Of a stretch of 64,000 nt of DNA, positions 1-7,866 are shown one piece after another. The stretch's first letter is position 1. Each line of letters opens with the position of its first letter. The position numbers and the translations under genes were made by a program. The notes below the pieces were generated by a model. The model saw nothing but the letters and a program-made list of their open reading frames with translations, was not told where the DNA came from and made no database searches. The stretch covers positions 1 to 64,000 of the forward strand of contig NZ_AYXG01000101.1 in assembly GCF_000564855.1 (NCBI RefSeq), written 5' to 3'. Origin of the DNA: Actinokineospora spheciospongiae. GTDB lineage: Bacteria > Actinomycetota > Actinomycetes > Mycobacteriales > Pseudonocardiaceae.

Positions 1-2
1 GC

Positions 3-341
3 AGCGCCCGCCACACCGTCCTGCTCACCGCCTGCATCTCCGCGGCCGTCGTGGTCAGCATGCTCGGGTACCTCGTCTTCGACGCGGCGACCTCCGTGCT
101 CCACCCCACCGACTACCAGCGCCTCTCCCCCGGGCAGGCCGAGTCCGAGGTGGCCGACGTGCTGCCCGCGCGGACCCGCGTCGACGACCCCGGCACCGGT
201 CCGCCCCCGCGAGCCGGGGCGACCTGCCGGTACTACAGCACGCACCCGAACCCGTTCGACCAGCGGCGGCACGACCTCTACCGGCTGTGCTTCCTGGGCG
301 GGCGCCTGGTGGACAAGGCCCTGCTCACCCGCGACCCGTGA
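3..341 (+). CDS. C-terminal part of a membrane-anchored protein, function unknown (partial)
   Basis: The reading frame is open from the left edge of the window to a TGA at 339-341, so only the C-terminal 112 residues are visible. It begins inside a hydrophobic segment (about HTVLLTACISAAVVV to LGYLVF) that looks like one membrane helix, followed by a polar tail of about 80 residues with two cysteines (CRYY and RLCFLGG). The tail could form a disulfide outside the cell. I do not recognise the family. The stop lies 31 bases before the next gene on the same strand, a LuxR-type response regulator, so the two may be cotranscribed. No kinase motif is visible in this fragment, so calling it a sensor would be speculation. 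Confidence 0.6.
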   Translation, partial: SARHTVLLTACISAAVVVSMLGYLVFDAATSVLHPTDYQRLSPGQAESEVADVLPARTRVDDPGTGPPPRAGATCRYYSTHPNPFDQRRHDLYRLCFLGGRLVDKALLTRDP

Positions 342-372
342 CCGGCGGGGATGATGCGGGCATGATCCGGGC

Positions 373-1056
373 ATGATCCGGGTTGTCCTCGCCGACGACG
401 AGGCGGTCGTCCGCATGGGGGTCCGCGCGGTCCTCGCCGCGGCGGACGACATCGAGGTCGTCGCCGAGGCCGACACCGGGCGCGCCGCCGTGGACGTCGT
501 CCTGGCCCACCGCCCGGACGTGGCCGTGCTCGACATCCGCATGCCCGGGCTCACCGGGCTGGACGCGGCAGCGGAGATCCGCGGGCTGGGCACCGGCACG
601 GAGGCCCTGATCCTGACCACCTTCGCCGACGACTCCTACATCTCCCGGGCCCTCGGTGACGGCATCGGCGGGTTCGTGCTCAAGACCGGCGACCCGCACG
701 ACATCATCGCCGGGGTGCGCGCGGTCGCGGCGGGCGCCGCGTTCCTGTCCCCGCCGGTCGCCAAGCGGGTCGTCGACCACCTCTCCGGCAGCGGCCCGCG
801 CCTGCGCACGACCGAGCGGATCACCGGGTTGACCGACCGCGAACGACAGGTGCTCGGCCTCGTCGGCGCGGGGCTGTCCAACGCCGAGATCGCCCGTCGC
901 ATCCACGTCGTCGAGGGCACCGTGAAGGTCTACGTCAGCACCATCCTCACCCGACTGGACGTCCGCAACCGGGTCCAGGCCGCCATCATCGCGTACGAGG
1001 CGGGTCTGATCCCCCGGTCACGCGTCGACCGGGGGCGGGACGAGCGGGGCACGTGA
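373..1056 (+). CDS. NarL/LuxR-family response regulator
   Basis: This 227-residue protein has a receiver domain (residues 1-120) with the acidic pair D8/D9, phospho-acceptor D54 in VLDIRMPG, the switch Thr in LTTF and the conserved Lys in FVLK. A C-terminal LuxR-type helix-turn-helix follows (LTDRERQVLGLVGAGLSNAEIA, about 148-205). It is a transcription factor switched by phosphorylation. No histidine kinase lies downstream. The preceding partial membrane protein is the only cotranscribed candidate partner seen. The start region carries an 11-bp tandem duplication (CATGATCCGGG at 361-371 and 372-382), which places an out-of-frame ATG at 362 just before the real ATG at 373. The 3' end overlaps the convergent amidase gene by 39 bases. 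Confidence 0.93.
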   Translation: MIRVVLADDEAVVRMGVRAVLAAADDIEVVAEADTGRAAVDVVLAHRPDVAVLDIRMPGLTGLDAAAEIRGLGTGTEALILTTFADDSYISRALGDGIGGFVLKTGDPHDIIAGVRAVAAGAAFLSPPVAKRVVDHLSGSGPRLRTTERITGLTDRERQVLGLVGAGLSNAEIARRIHVVEGTVKVYVSTILTRLDVRNRVQAAIIAYEAGLIPRSRVDRGRDERGT

Positions 1057-2418
1057 CGCTTCGACGACCGCTGCCGCGGCGAGGCAGTTGTCCTCGCGGT
1101 ACGCGCGACCGATGATCTGCACCCCCGCGGGCAGTCCGCCGTCGAGTCCCGTGGGCACCGCGACGGCGGGGAGCCCGGCGAAGGTGGTCGCCACGTTCAG
1201 CGCCATGGCCCGGCCGTAGCGCTCGTTCGCCTCGGCGTCGGCCCGTTCCAGGTCGGGCGGTGGGGCGAGGCGGTCGTACACCGGGCCCAGCACGAGTGGG
1301 AACTGCTCGCCGAACCGCGCCAGCGCCTTCCGGACCGCCATCAGCGACGCGGTCGCGGCGATGTACTCCGGGAGTGCCGCCGGGGGTCTGCGGTCCATCG
1401 CCAACCGCTGGTAGCTCCTGTCCTCTTCGGACAGGACCGTGGCGATGCGGTCCCAGATGAGCCCGAACTCGGTGTTGACCAGCACACCGTAGGCGGACAG
1501 GGCCTCGTCGAGGCCGGGCAGCGCCTCGACCTCGGTGACCTCGTGGCCCGCCGCGGCCAGCGCGTCGGCGGCGTGGTCCAGGGCCGCTGACACCGCCGCG
1601 CTGGTGCCGACCCCGCCGGGGTCGCGGACCAGCGCCACCGGTTGGGGTGGGCTGTCCCCCAGCCGCGCGGGGACGGGGAGTGCGCGCGGGTCCCGCGGGT
1701 CCGGACCGCACAGCACCTCGTGGACCAAGGCCAAGTCGTCGACGGTCCGGGCGATCGGGCCGTCGACCGGGAAGAGTTGCGAGGCCAGGGACGGTTCGTC
1801 CGAGCCGATCCGGTGGTCGGCCGGGTAGCGGCCGGGCGTGGGCTTCAACGCGGCCACGCCGCAGAAGTTCGCGGGCAACCGCAGCGAACCCCCGGCGTCG
1901 TTGCCGAGGCCGAGCACGGCCATGCCCGAGGCCACGGCCGCGGCGTCGCCACCGCTGGAGCCGCCGGGCGTGCGGTCGGGGCGCCACGGGTTGGCCGTGC
2001 TGCCGAACAGTTCGCTGCGCGAGTGCATGCCCGCCATCGTCAGCGTCGGCATGTTGGTGTGGCCGACGAACACCGCGCCCGCCCGCCGCAGGCGCTCGAC
2101 CGGTGGGGCGTCCCGCGCGGCGACGTTGCGCGCGAGGAACCGGGCGCCGTGCGTGGTGGCCAGGCCGCCCACGGCGATGCTCTCCTTGACGGTGAACGGG
2201 ACCCCCGCCAGCGGGCCGACGTCCGCACCGCGCGCCCGCCGGGCGTCCAGCGCCTCAGCCTCCCCCACGGCGTCCTCGGCCCGCTGCGTGATCGCGTTGA
2301 CCGTCGGGTTCACCCGGTCGATCCAGGCGAGTGTGTCGCGGACGAGGTCGGCCGCCGAGACCGTCCCCGCGCGGACGGCGGCGGCCAGCTCACGTGCGCC
2401 AGTGGTGATCATGCGCAT
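1018..2418 (-). CDS. Amidase-signature family amidase
   Basis: This 466-residue protein is an amidase-signature hydrolase of normal length for the family. The Ser-cisSer-Lys triad is visible: K78 in FTVKES, the serine pair S154/S155 in PGGSSGGDAAA, and nucleophile S178 in NDAGGSLRLP. Such enzymes cleave amides to acids and ammonia in the cytoplasm; the substrate cannot be told from sequence. The gene lies 35 bases behind a TetR gene on the same strand. An 18-bp perfect palindrome sits 3 bases before the first ATG (2418), leaving no room for a ribosome site. A start at the second ATG (2412) as a leaderless message is as likely. The TetR is the probable regulator (inference from position). Confidence 0.92.
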   Translation of the reverse strand: MRMITTGARELAAAVRAGTVSAADLVRDTLAWIDRVNPTVNAITQRAEDAVGEAEALDARRARGADVGPLAGVPFTVKESIAVGGLATTHGARFLARNVAARDAPPVERLRRAGAVFVGHTNMPTLTMAGMHSRSELFGSTANPWRPDRTPGGSSGGDAAAVASGMAVLGLGNDAGGSLRLPANFCGVAALKPTPGRYPADHRIGSDEPSLASQLFPVDGPIARTVDDLALVHEVLCGPDPRDPRALPVPARLGDSPPQPVALVRDPGGVGTSAAVSAALDHAADALAAAGHEVTEVEALPGLDEALSAYGVLVNTEFGLIWDRIATVLSEEDRSYQRLAMDRRPPAALPEYIAATASLMAVRKALARFGEQFPLVLGPVYDRLAPPPDLERADAEANERYGRAMALNVATTFAGLPAVAVPTGLDGGLPAGVQIIGRAYREDNCLAAAAVVEASRAPLVPPPVDA

Positions 2419-2448
2419 TAATATACGACGTCGTATATAACTTGTCTC
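2410..2448 (-). promoter_or_regulatory. Amidase promoter with 18-bp palindromic operator, probably leaderless
   Basis: On the minus strand GAGACA (2448-2443), a 17-base spacer and TATATT (2425-2420) form a good sigma-70-type promoter; transcription would begin at about 2412, the second in-frame ATG. The perfect palindrome ATATACGACGTCGTATAT (2421-2438) fills the spacer and -10 region, where a bound repressor would block polymerase. The adjacent TetR protein is the obvious candidate ligand, but binding is inferred. Confidence 0.6.
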
Positions 2449-2453
2449 CCGCG

Positions 2454-3098
2454 TTACCGGCGGACCGCCGCCTCGAAGAACGCGCCGAGTTCCGCACCGA
2501 TCCGCTCCGCCGCCGCCGCGTCGGTGACCCGGCCGGAGCGGATCTGCGTGTCGAGCGCGACCCGGATGACCTCGGCCGCGAGCCCCACGTCCAGGTCGCG
2601 CACCAGGCCCGCCCGCTGCCCGTCCCGGAGCAGGGCGACGAGTTCCACCGACCCGTCGCGGGCCAGGTCGGCGTACTCGACGCCGCCCGCCGCCTCCCGG
2701 TGCCGGACGATGGCGGCCAGCGCGCAGGCCTTGGCTGGTTCATCCGCGATGAACCGGACGCTCTCCGCGATGTAGGCGGTCAGCCCCGCGAACGGGTCGG
2801 GAGCCGCGGCGACCGCGGCGGCGAGCCGTCGCCCCGCCTCGGCGACGATTGCCGCCAGCACGGTGTCGACGAACTCGGCGCGGTCCGCGAAGTTGCCGTG
2901 GAAGGCTCCACGGGTGCAGCCCGCGGCGGCGGCGAGCCGATCCAGCGACACGTCCGCGACCGGGTGTTCCGCCCACAGCGCGATCGCCGCCGCCACGAGT
3001 CCCCGCCGGGTCTCGGCGCGGCGTTCGGCCTGCGTGCGCCCGCCCCGGGTGGTCCTCACCGGTTCGCCCGGCCCACCGTGTGACGACATCGAATCCAC
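2454..3098 (-). CDS. TetR/AcrR-family transcriptional regulator
   Basis: The 214-residue protein has the N-terminal TetR helix-turn-helix (about residues 25-70, with DVSLDRLAAAAGCTRGAFHGNFADRAEF) and an all-helical C-terminal ligand domain of normal length. It precedes the amidase on the same strand with a 35-base gap that holds a palindromic operator, so it probably represses the amidase. No copy of that palindrome was found upstream of the TetR gene itself. The start is uncertain: GTG at 3098 lies close behind a GGGGAG ribosome site, and the ATG three codons later (3089) is an alternative. Confidence 0.9.
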   Translation of the reverse strand: MDSMSSHGGPGEPVRTTRGGRTQAERRAETRRGLVAAAIALWAEHPVADVSLDRLAAAAGCTRGAFHGNFADRAEFVDTVLAAIVAEAGRRLAAAVAAAPDPFAGLTAYIAESVRFIADEPAKACALAAIVRHREAAGGVEYADLARDGSVELVALLRDGQRAGLVRDLDVGLAAEVIRVALDTQIRSGRVTDAAAAERIGAELGAFFEAAVRR

Positions 3099-3255
3099 CG
3101 CTCCCCTCCCGCACGAACGTACCGCCCACCTGCGCGCTCACGCGCAGGGCGGACCGGCGTGGTGGTGATCGCCCGCGAATTCGGCGTTGGGCCGATTGAG
3201 GGACGGGCGGGCGGGGTATTTCCCCGGCAAGGCGAACGTCGTCGAAGGAGTGGAC

Positions 3256-3534
3256 GTGACTGTCTCAGGGATCATCAGCGCACTGGTCGTCGGTCTGATC
3301 ATCGGGGCGCTCGGCAGGCTCGTCGTGCCGGGCAAGCAGCACATCCCGATCTGGCTGACCATCGGCATCGGCATCGTGGCCGCCATCATCGGCACCTTCC
3401 TGGCCAACGCCCTCGGCGTCGGCGACACCCGGGGCATCGACTGGATCGAGATCGTGTTCCAGGTCGCCCTGGCGGGTGCGGGCGTGGCCCTGGCAGCCGG
3501 TCTGTACGGCCGCAGGGGCGCGGTTCACCGGTAA
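3256..3534 (+). CDS. GlsB/YeaQ/YmgE-like small stress-associated membrane protein
   Basis: This 92-residue protein consists of three hydrophobic helices with glycine-rich turns (SGIISALVVGLIIGALGRLV, then WLTIGIGIVAAIIGTFLANAL, then a C-terminal helix ending GAGVALAAGLYGRR). That is the typical size and pattern of the GlsB/YeaQ/YmgE (transglycosylase-associated) family, inner-membrane proteins linked to stress responses and of unclear biochemical role. The start is GTG at 3256, set by GAAGGAG at 3244-3250 with a 5-base spacing; a longer in-frame reading from 3187 lacks a ribosome site. A strong hairpin terminator follows, so the gene is probably monocistronic. Confidence 0.85.
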   Translation: MTVSGIISALVVGLIIGALGRLVVPGKQHIPIWLTIGIGIVAAIIGTFLANALGVGDTRGIDWIEIVFQVALAGAGVALAAGLYGRRGAVHR

Positions 3535-3548
3535 CCCCATACCTCAAC

Positions 3549-3590
3549 CGACCAGCGCCGCCACCGGAGTTCCGGTGGCGGCGCTGGTCG
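3549..3590 (+). terminator. Intrinsic terminator-like hairpin after the GlsB-like gene
   Basis: A perfect 20-bp stem (3549-3568 with 3571-3590) closes on a 2-base loop, 15 bases after the stop codon. It is GC-rich without a clear T-run, as is common in actinomycetes. Confidence 0.75.
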
Positions 3591-3622
3591 TTCGTACGCG
3601 GATCGAGGGGCAGCGCACGGGG

Positions 3623-3666
3623 TTGACCCAACCTATTCCACAAGTTATATATGATGCGTGACATAT
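3623..3666 (+). promoter_or_regulatory. Leaderless promoter of the monooxygenase operon with PadR-type dyad
   Basis: TTGACC (3623-3628), a 17-base spacer and TATATA (3646-3651) lie 6 bases before the GTG start at 3658, so the message probably begins at the start codon. The inverted repeat ATATG-N8-CATAT (3649-3666) overlaps the -10 box and start. Its arm spacing resembles known PadR operators, and a PadR gene ends this operon. The block ACAAGTTATATA (3640-3651) also occurs in the amidase promoter. Confidence 0.6.
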
Positions 3667-5052
3667 GACAGGCAGGACCGGGCCGTGGTGCTCGGTGCCG
3701 GGATCGCAGGTCTCGTGGCCGCCCGGGTCTTGTCCGAGCACTACGACGAGGTGGTCGTGGTCGAGCGGGACGAACTCCCGGACGGTCCTGGGCACCGGCG
3801 CTCCACGCCCCAGTCGCAGCACGCGCACGGCCTCCTGGGTTCCGGTCGGCGGGCACTGGTCGGCCTGTTGCCCGGGCTGAGCGCGGACTTGGCCGCCGAG
3901 GGGGCGATCACCCCGGGCTCGGGTGATCCGGCGATGGGCGACCGTTCGCTGTTCGTCGTCCGGGGCGGCACGACGATCCGGATACCCTCCTGGTGGAGCG
4001 CGGGCTTCGCCGCCAGCCGGGTCCTCGTCGAACACGCGGTCCGCAGCCGGGTACGGGCACTGCCGAACGTCGTCGTGCGGGAGGGGACGGCGGTCCTCGG
4101 GCTGGTGACCGATCGGACCCGCAGTCGGGTCACCGGGGTGCGGACACCCGGCGGCGACCTGGGCGCGGACCTGGTCGTCGACGCGTCGGGCCGGGGTTCG
4201 TCGCTGCCGCGGTGGTTCGAGCGGATCGGGCACCGGCCGCCGCCGGTGTCGGTGGTGCACTCCGACGTCCGGTACGCCAGCGTGGTGACCGAGCCGGACC
4301 CGTCGTTCGAACCCGAGTGGTTGGCCGTCCTCGGTGGCCAGGCCGAGTCCGGCTCGTCGGTGGGCGGGGTGGTGCTGCGCATCGAGCACGGCCTGCTGCA
4401 CATCTCGTTCGGCTCGGTCGGCGGTGGCCCGCCGATGCCGACCGACACGGCAGGACTGCGCGACTTCGCCGACCGGATGGCCGCGCCGGTCGTGGCCGAG
4501 GCGCTGCGGCGGTCGACCCCGGTCGGCCCGGTGCGCGCCTTCCGGGTCCGCAGCAACACCCGCCGCCACTACGACCGCCTGCGCGAGGCACCACGGGGTG
4601 TCGTCGCGCTCGGCGACGCGGCCTGCGCGTCGAACCCGGTCTACGGCCAGGGGATGAGCGTGGCGGCGCTCTCGGCGATCGCACTCGGCCGGGTCCTGGC
4701 CACCGGGGGCGGAGCGCCGGGGTTCGAGCGCCGCGCGGCGCGAGCGGTCGCCGCCACGTCCGCCGAGGCCTGGCGCCTCGCCCTCGGGGAAGACCTCCGC
4801 CACGGGTGCCGCACCGAAGGCGTCCGCACACCGTGGACGACGCGACTCGGGCAGGGCTACCGCGACCGGCTGGAACGGGCGGCGGCGGTGGACCCAGAGG
4901 TGGCGTCGGCGTTCAACGACGTGCTCAACCTCCACCGGCCGGTGTCGTCGCTCGGCTCCCCGCGCATCGCCCGGCGGGTCCTGCGCCCGCTGCGGGATCG
5001 CGACCCCGGTCCCCTGTCGGCGACGGTCGCCACCGTCCTCGGCATCGCCTGA
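3658..5052 (+). CDS. FAD-dependent monooxygenase / oxidoreductase
   Basis: This 464-residue flavoprotein has a dinucleotide-binding motif at residues 13-18 (GAGIAG, followed by VVVVERD) and a second FAD motif near the C-terminal third (GDAACASNPVYGQGM). This matches the class A flavin monooxygenase-like family that carries HRRSTPQSQHAHGLL near the N-terminus. Such enzymes hydroxylate or epoxidise small hydrophobic substrates with NAD(P)H and oxygen. The GTG start has no ribosome site and sits where transcription would begin, so translation is probably leaderless. An epoxide-hydrolase-like gene starts 24 bases later and a PadR gene follows, suggesting a substrate-induced oxidation-then-hydrolysis operon (inference). 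The substrate is unknown. Confidence 0.88.
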   Translation: MTYDRQDRAVVLGAGIAGLVAARVLSEHYDEVVVVERDELPDGPGHRRSTPQSQHAHGLLGSGRRALVGLLPGLSADLAAEGAITPGSGDPAMGDRSLFVVRGGTTIRIPSWWSAGFAASRVLVEHAVRSRVRALPNVVVREGTAVLGLVTDRTRSRVTGVRTPGGDLGADLVVDASGRGSSLPRWFERIGHRPPPVSVVHSDVRYASVVTEPDPSFEPEWLAVLGGQAESGSSVGGVVLRIEHGLLHISFGSVGGGPPMPTDTAGLRDFADRMAAPVVAEALRRSTPVGPVRAFRVRSNTRRHYDRLREAPRGVVALGDAACASNPVYGQGMSVAALSAIALGRVLATGGGAPGFERRAARAVAATSAEAWRLALGEDLRHGCRTEGVRTPWTTRLGQGYRDRLERAAAVDPEVASAFNDVLNLHRPVSSLGSPRIARRVLRPLRDRDPGPLSATVATVLGIA

Positions 5053-5076
5053 ACCCGCCCGAGCGAGGAGAACCGG

Positions 5077-5943
5077 ATGTTCCAGCCCCAGTTCGTCGAC
5101 GTCGACGACGTCCTGCTGCACGTCGAGACCGCGGGCCCGCAGGACGGTCCCCCGGTGCTGTTCCTGCACGGCTGGCCCGACCTGTGGCTCAGCTTCGCCG
5201 AGCAGATGACCGCGCTCGCCGGGCGCGGGCACCGGGTGGTGGCGCCGGACCAACGCGGCTACGGCCTGTCGTCCAAACCCGCGGCGGTCGCCGACTACGC
5301 GATGCCCCTGCTGGTCAAGGACATCGTGCTGCTCATCGAGCGCCAAGGCCTGGCGCCGGTGCACCTGGTCGGGCACGACTGGGGCGGCGCGGTCGCCTGG
5401 GCGGTGGCCATCGAGCGGCCCGACCTGCTCCGGTCGTCGACCGTCGTCAACTGCCCGCACCCGCGGGTGTTCGCCCGCGCCCTCACGCGGATGCCCTCCC
5501 AGGTGGCGCGGAGCTGGTACATGGCGGTGTTCCAGGTCCCCGGCCTGGCCGAGGCGGTCCTCGGCGCCCGTGGCGGCGCGGTCCTGGCGGCGATGCTCAG
5601 GCACGGCGCCCACCTGAGCGAGGCAGACCTGGACAAGCACCGCGCCGTCTGGCGCCACCCGGGCGCGATCCAACGGCCACTGTTCTGGTACCGGGCGATG
5701 TTCCGGTCACTGCCCGCCTCGATCCGCGCCCAGCCCGACACCCCGGTGCGCGTGCCCACCCAGCTCATCTGGGGCCACCGCGACGGCGCGTTCAGCACCC
5801 GCCTCGTCGACCCCAGCGCCGCCCGCTGCGACGAGTCCGAAGTGCACTGGCTCGATGCCGGGCACTGGCCGCACCGCGAACACCCCGAGCAGGTGACCGC
5901 GCTGCTCGAAAGCTGGTTCGCACGGCACGCGGACGACGGGTGA
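5077..5943 (+). CDS. Alpha/beta hydrolase, epoxide hydrolase-like
   Basis: The 288-residue protein has the alpha/beta-hydrolase oxyanion motif HGWPD (31-35) and an aspartate nucleophile in GHDWGG (D101), the hallmark of epoxide hydrolases and haloalkane dehalogenases. The acid (GHRDGAF) and histidine (GHWPHRE) complete a plausible triad. A cap region with WYMAVFQ and FWYRAMF resembles the tyrosine-bearing cap of epoxide hydrolases. It probably opens epoxides or hydrolyses a related ester. A GAGGAG ribosome site precedes the ATG, and the gene follows the monooxygenase closely, so it may process that enzyme's product. Confidence 0.88.
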   Translation: MFQPQFVDVDDVLLHVETAGPQDGPPVLFLHGWPDLWLSFAEQMTALAGRGHRVVAPDQRGYGLSSKPAAVADYAMPLLVKDIVLLIERQGLAPVHLVGHDWGGAVAWAVAIERPDLLRSSTVVNCPHPRVFARALTRMPSQVARSWYMAVFQVPGLAEAVLGARGGAVLAAMLRHGAHLSEADLDKHRAVWRHPGAIQRPLFWYRAMFRSLPASIRAQPDTPVRVPTQLIWGHRDGAFSTRLVDPSAARCDESEVHWLDAGHWPHREHPEQVTALLESWFARHADDG

Positions 5944-5984
5944 CGATTGGTACCCTCCTGCCTGCGCCCGCCGGAAGGAACCCG

Positions 5985-6551
5985 ATGCTGAAGTTCGCCC
6001 TGCTCGGCTTCCTGCTCCGCCACCCGATGACCGGCTACGACCTGGCCTCGGCCATCAGGAACAGCATCAACTTCGTCTGGCCCGCCCAACTCAGCCAGAT
6101 CTACCGCACCCTGGGCCAACTGGAGAAGGACGACCTGGTGGTGTCCGAGGTGGAACCCCAACAGGGCCGCCCCGACCGCAGGGTGTACTCGGTGACCGAC
6201 GCGGGCCGAACGGCGTTCGAGACCTGGACCGGCGAGCTGGTCACCGACCTGGACCCGGTCCGCGTCCCGTTCATGGTCCGCTTCTTCTTCTACGGCGCCC
6301 GCCCGCCCCAGGAGACCATCACCCAACTCCAGGTCCTGCGCGACCTGCACGCCAAAGACCGCGACCGACTCGCCACCGAACTGCGCGACCAGATCGCCGC
6401 CGCCACCGCCCACCACACCGGCGACGACCTCGACCCCCTGATCGTCGACTCCGTCCGCCGAGCAGGCGAGATGATGTCCCAGACCTGGGTGGACTGGATG
6501 GACGAAACCATTGAGCGCCTGCGCAACGTCCCCCCGCGATCGACCACCTGA
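5985..6551 (+). CDS. PadR-family transcriptional regulator
   Basis: This 188-residue protein opens with the PadR winged helix (LKFALLGFLLRHPMTGYDLASAI, then QIYRTLGQLEKDDLV and GRPDRRVYSVTDAGR) and ends with the long helical dimerisation domain typical of the family. PadR proteins are repressors released by phenolic or other small aromatic molecules. The ATG at 5985 is fixed by GGAAGGAA at 5973-5980; the same frame is open far upstream but only as a shadow of the preceding genes. It is the last gene of the monooxygenase operon. A dyad with PadR-like spacing over that operon's promoter suggests autoregulation (inference). Confidence 0.9.
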   Translation: MLKFALLGFLLRHPMTGYDLASAIRNSINFVWPAQLSQIYRTLGQLEKDDLVVSEVEPQQGRPDRRVYSVTDAGRTAFETWTGELVTDLDPVRVPFMVRFFFYGARPPQETITQLQVLRDLHAKDRDRLATELRDQIAAATAHHTGDDLDPLIVDSVRRAGEMMSQTWVDWMDETIERLRNVPPRSTT

Positions 6552-6611
6552 CCCGACGCCCCTCCGGCAGCGACGGCTCACGGCGAAGTGGTCCTCTCGG
6601 GCCTGCTGCGG

Positions 6612-7223
6612 CTATTCGGTGGCGGCAGGTCGGCTGTGTCTGGCGTAGTGCCTGGCCGCGCGGGCGCGGTTGCCGCAGGCGGTTGAGCACCACTCTCGGC
6701 GCGGGTGGTCCTTGAGGAAGTAGAGGACGCAGCCGGGGGCAAGGCAGACGCGCAGGTCCAGGTCGTTCCACTGGCCGAAGAGGGTGACGGCCTCGGTGGC
6801 GAAGGCGCGCAGGAGAAGGTCGTCCGGTGATCCGGAGGTGTACGTCCTCTCGGTCACGGTGCCGTCGTCGGTCAGTTCGAGAGCTTGCCAGGTGTGGGCC
6901 GTGCGGGCGTTGTGGTTGACCGTGTGGAGCGCGGTGTCGAGGGAGGTCATCGCGGACGCGGCTCGGGAGCGGGGGTCGGCGGTTCGCTCGGCGGCCAGTC
7001 GCCGCAGGGCGTTGCGCAGGTCGCGGAGGCGGGCCAGTCCGTTGTCGGACAGGTTTGCCGGGTTGGACGGTTGTGGTGCCAGTGCGGTGAGCCAGTGGCG
7101 GGCGTCCCGGGGGGTGGCGAGGGAGTCGTGGATGCCGTGCCGGTCCGCCCAGATGGTGTTCACCAGGTCGATCGGCGGTGCCTGCCCCAGCAGCGGGGGC
7201 AGGGTGAGCTGATCGGCGGTCAC
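6612..7223 (-). CDS. CGNR zinc-finger / ABATE-domain transcriptional regulator
   Basis: The 203-residue protein has the ABATE-like N-terminal region ([26 protein letters not shown]) and a C-terminal treble-clef-type zinc finger with C160, C165, C179 and C183. The last belongs to the diagnostic CGNR motif (183-186) followed by [10 protein letters not shown]. Proteins of this family are thought to be stress- or ligand-responsive DNA-binding regulators. The gene is divergent from an NTF2-like gene. The shared 133-base intergenic region holds three copies of TCTAACGG, a likely operator set for this protein. Confidence 0.88.
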   Translation of the reverse strand: MTADQLTLPPLLGQAPPIDLVNTIWADRHGIHDSLATPRDARHWLTALAPQPSNPANLSDNGLARLRDLRNALRRLAAERTADPRSRAASAMTSLDTALHTVNHNARTAHTWQALELTDDGTVTERTYTSGSPDDLLLRAFATEAVTLFGQWNDLDLRVCLAPGCVLYFLKDHPRREWCSTACGNRARAARHYARHSRPAATE

Positions 7224-7235
7224 ACCTCACCCTAG

Positions 7236-7328
7236 CTCTTCTAACGGATGGGGCGCAGTTCACCCGTTGACACCAGCCGATCGTCGCGCCTACTCTTCTA
7301 ACGGATTGCATAGCTTCTTACCGTTAGA
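7236..7328. promoter_or_regulatory. Three-copy TCTAACGG operator candidate
   Basis: TCTAACGG occurs at 7240-7247 and 7297-7304, each inside the 14-bp direct repeat CTCTTCTAACGGAT (7236-7249 and 7293-7306), and inverted as CCGTTAGA at 7321-7328. Copies two and three form an inverted pair 16 bases apart. They lie between the CGNR regulator and the divergent NTF2-like gene. Confidence 0.6.
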
Positions 7329-7356
7329 TGCCCCTGAGCTGAGCAGGAACACCGCC

Positions 7357-7818
7357 ATGTCTGAATCCCGTCCCCCGTTCCCGCCCTTCGACGAGGAAGG
7401 CGCCCTGCGGAAGGTCCAGGCCGCCGAGGACGCGTGGAACACGCGCGACCCGGGTCGGGTGGCCCTCGCGTACACACCGGATTCGGTGTGGCGCAATCGC
7501 GACACCTTCGTCACCGGGCGGGAAGCGATCGTGGAGTTCCTGACCGCCAAGTGGGAGCGCGAGCAGGACTACGCGCTGCGCAAGGGCCTGTGGGGCTTCC
7601 GCGGCAACCGGATCGCGGTGCGGTTCCAGTACGAGTGGCACGACGACCGGGGTCAGTGGTGGCGCAGCTACGGCAACGAGCTGTGGGAATTCACCGAAAC
7701 CGGCCTGATGTCCCGCCGCGAGGCCAGTATCAACGACGTGGCCATCAGCGAGGCCGACCGCCGCTGGTTCGGCCCCCGCCCCGAAGCCGAACACGGCCGG
7801 GACATCCCGCTCCGGTGA
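7357..7818 (+). CDS. NTF2-like (DUF1348-type) protein
   Basis: This 153-residue protein has the conserved pattern of the DUF1348 branch of the NTF2/SnoaL-like fold: [10 protein letters not shown], then [29 protein letters not shown], and [12 protein letters not shown]. Members are small cone-shaped proteins of mostly unknown activity. It is divergent from the CGNR regulator, which probably controls it. The ATG at 7357 agrees with the family N-terminus; an in-frame extension back to 7267 runs through the operator repeats and is unlikely to be translated. Confidence 0.85.
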   Translation: MSESRPPFPPFDEEGALRKVQAAEDAWNTRDPGRVALAYTPDSVWRNRDTFVTGREAIVEFLTAKWEREQDYALRKGLWGFRGNRIAVRFQYEWHDDRGQWWRSYGNELWEFTETGLMSRREASINDVAISEADRRWFGPRPEAEHGRDIPLR

Positions 7819-7866
7819 TCGCGGTACGGGTTCACACCCGACCGCAGGCGGAGCGATCGATGCGCC

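Noticed and set aside
3993-5984. N-terminal extension of the PadR frame
   Set aside because: The long frame crosses the monooxygenase and hydrolase genes; the ribosome site and family start place PadR at 5985.
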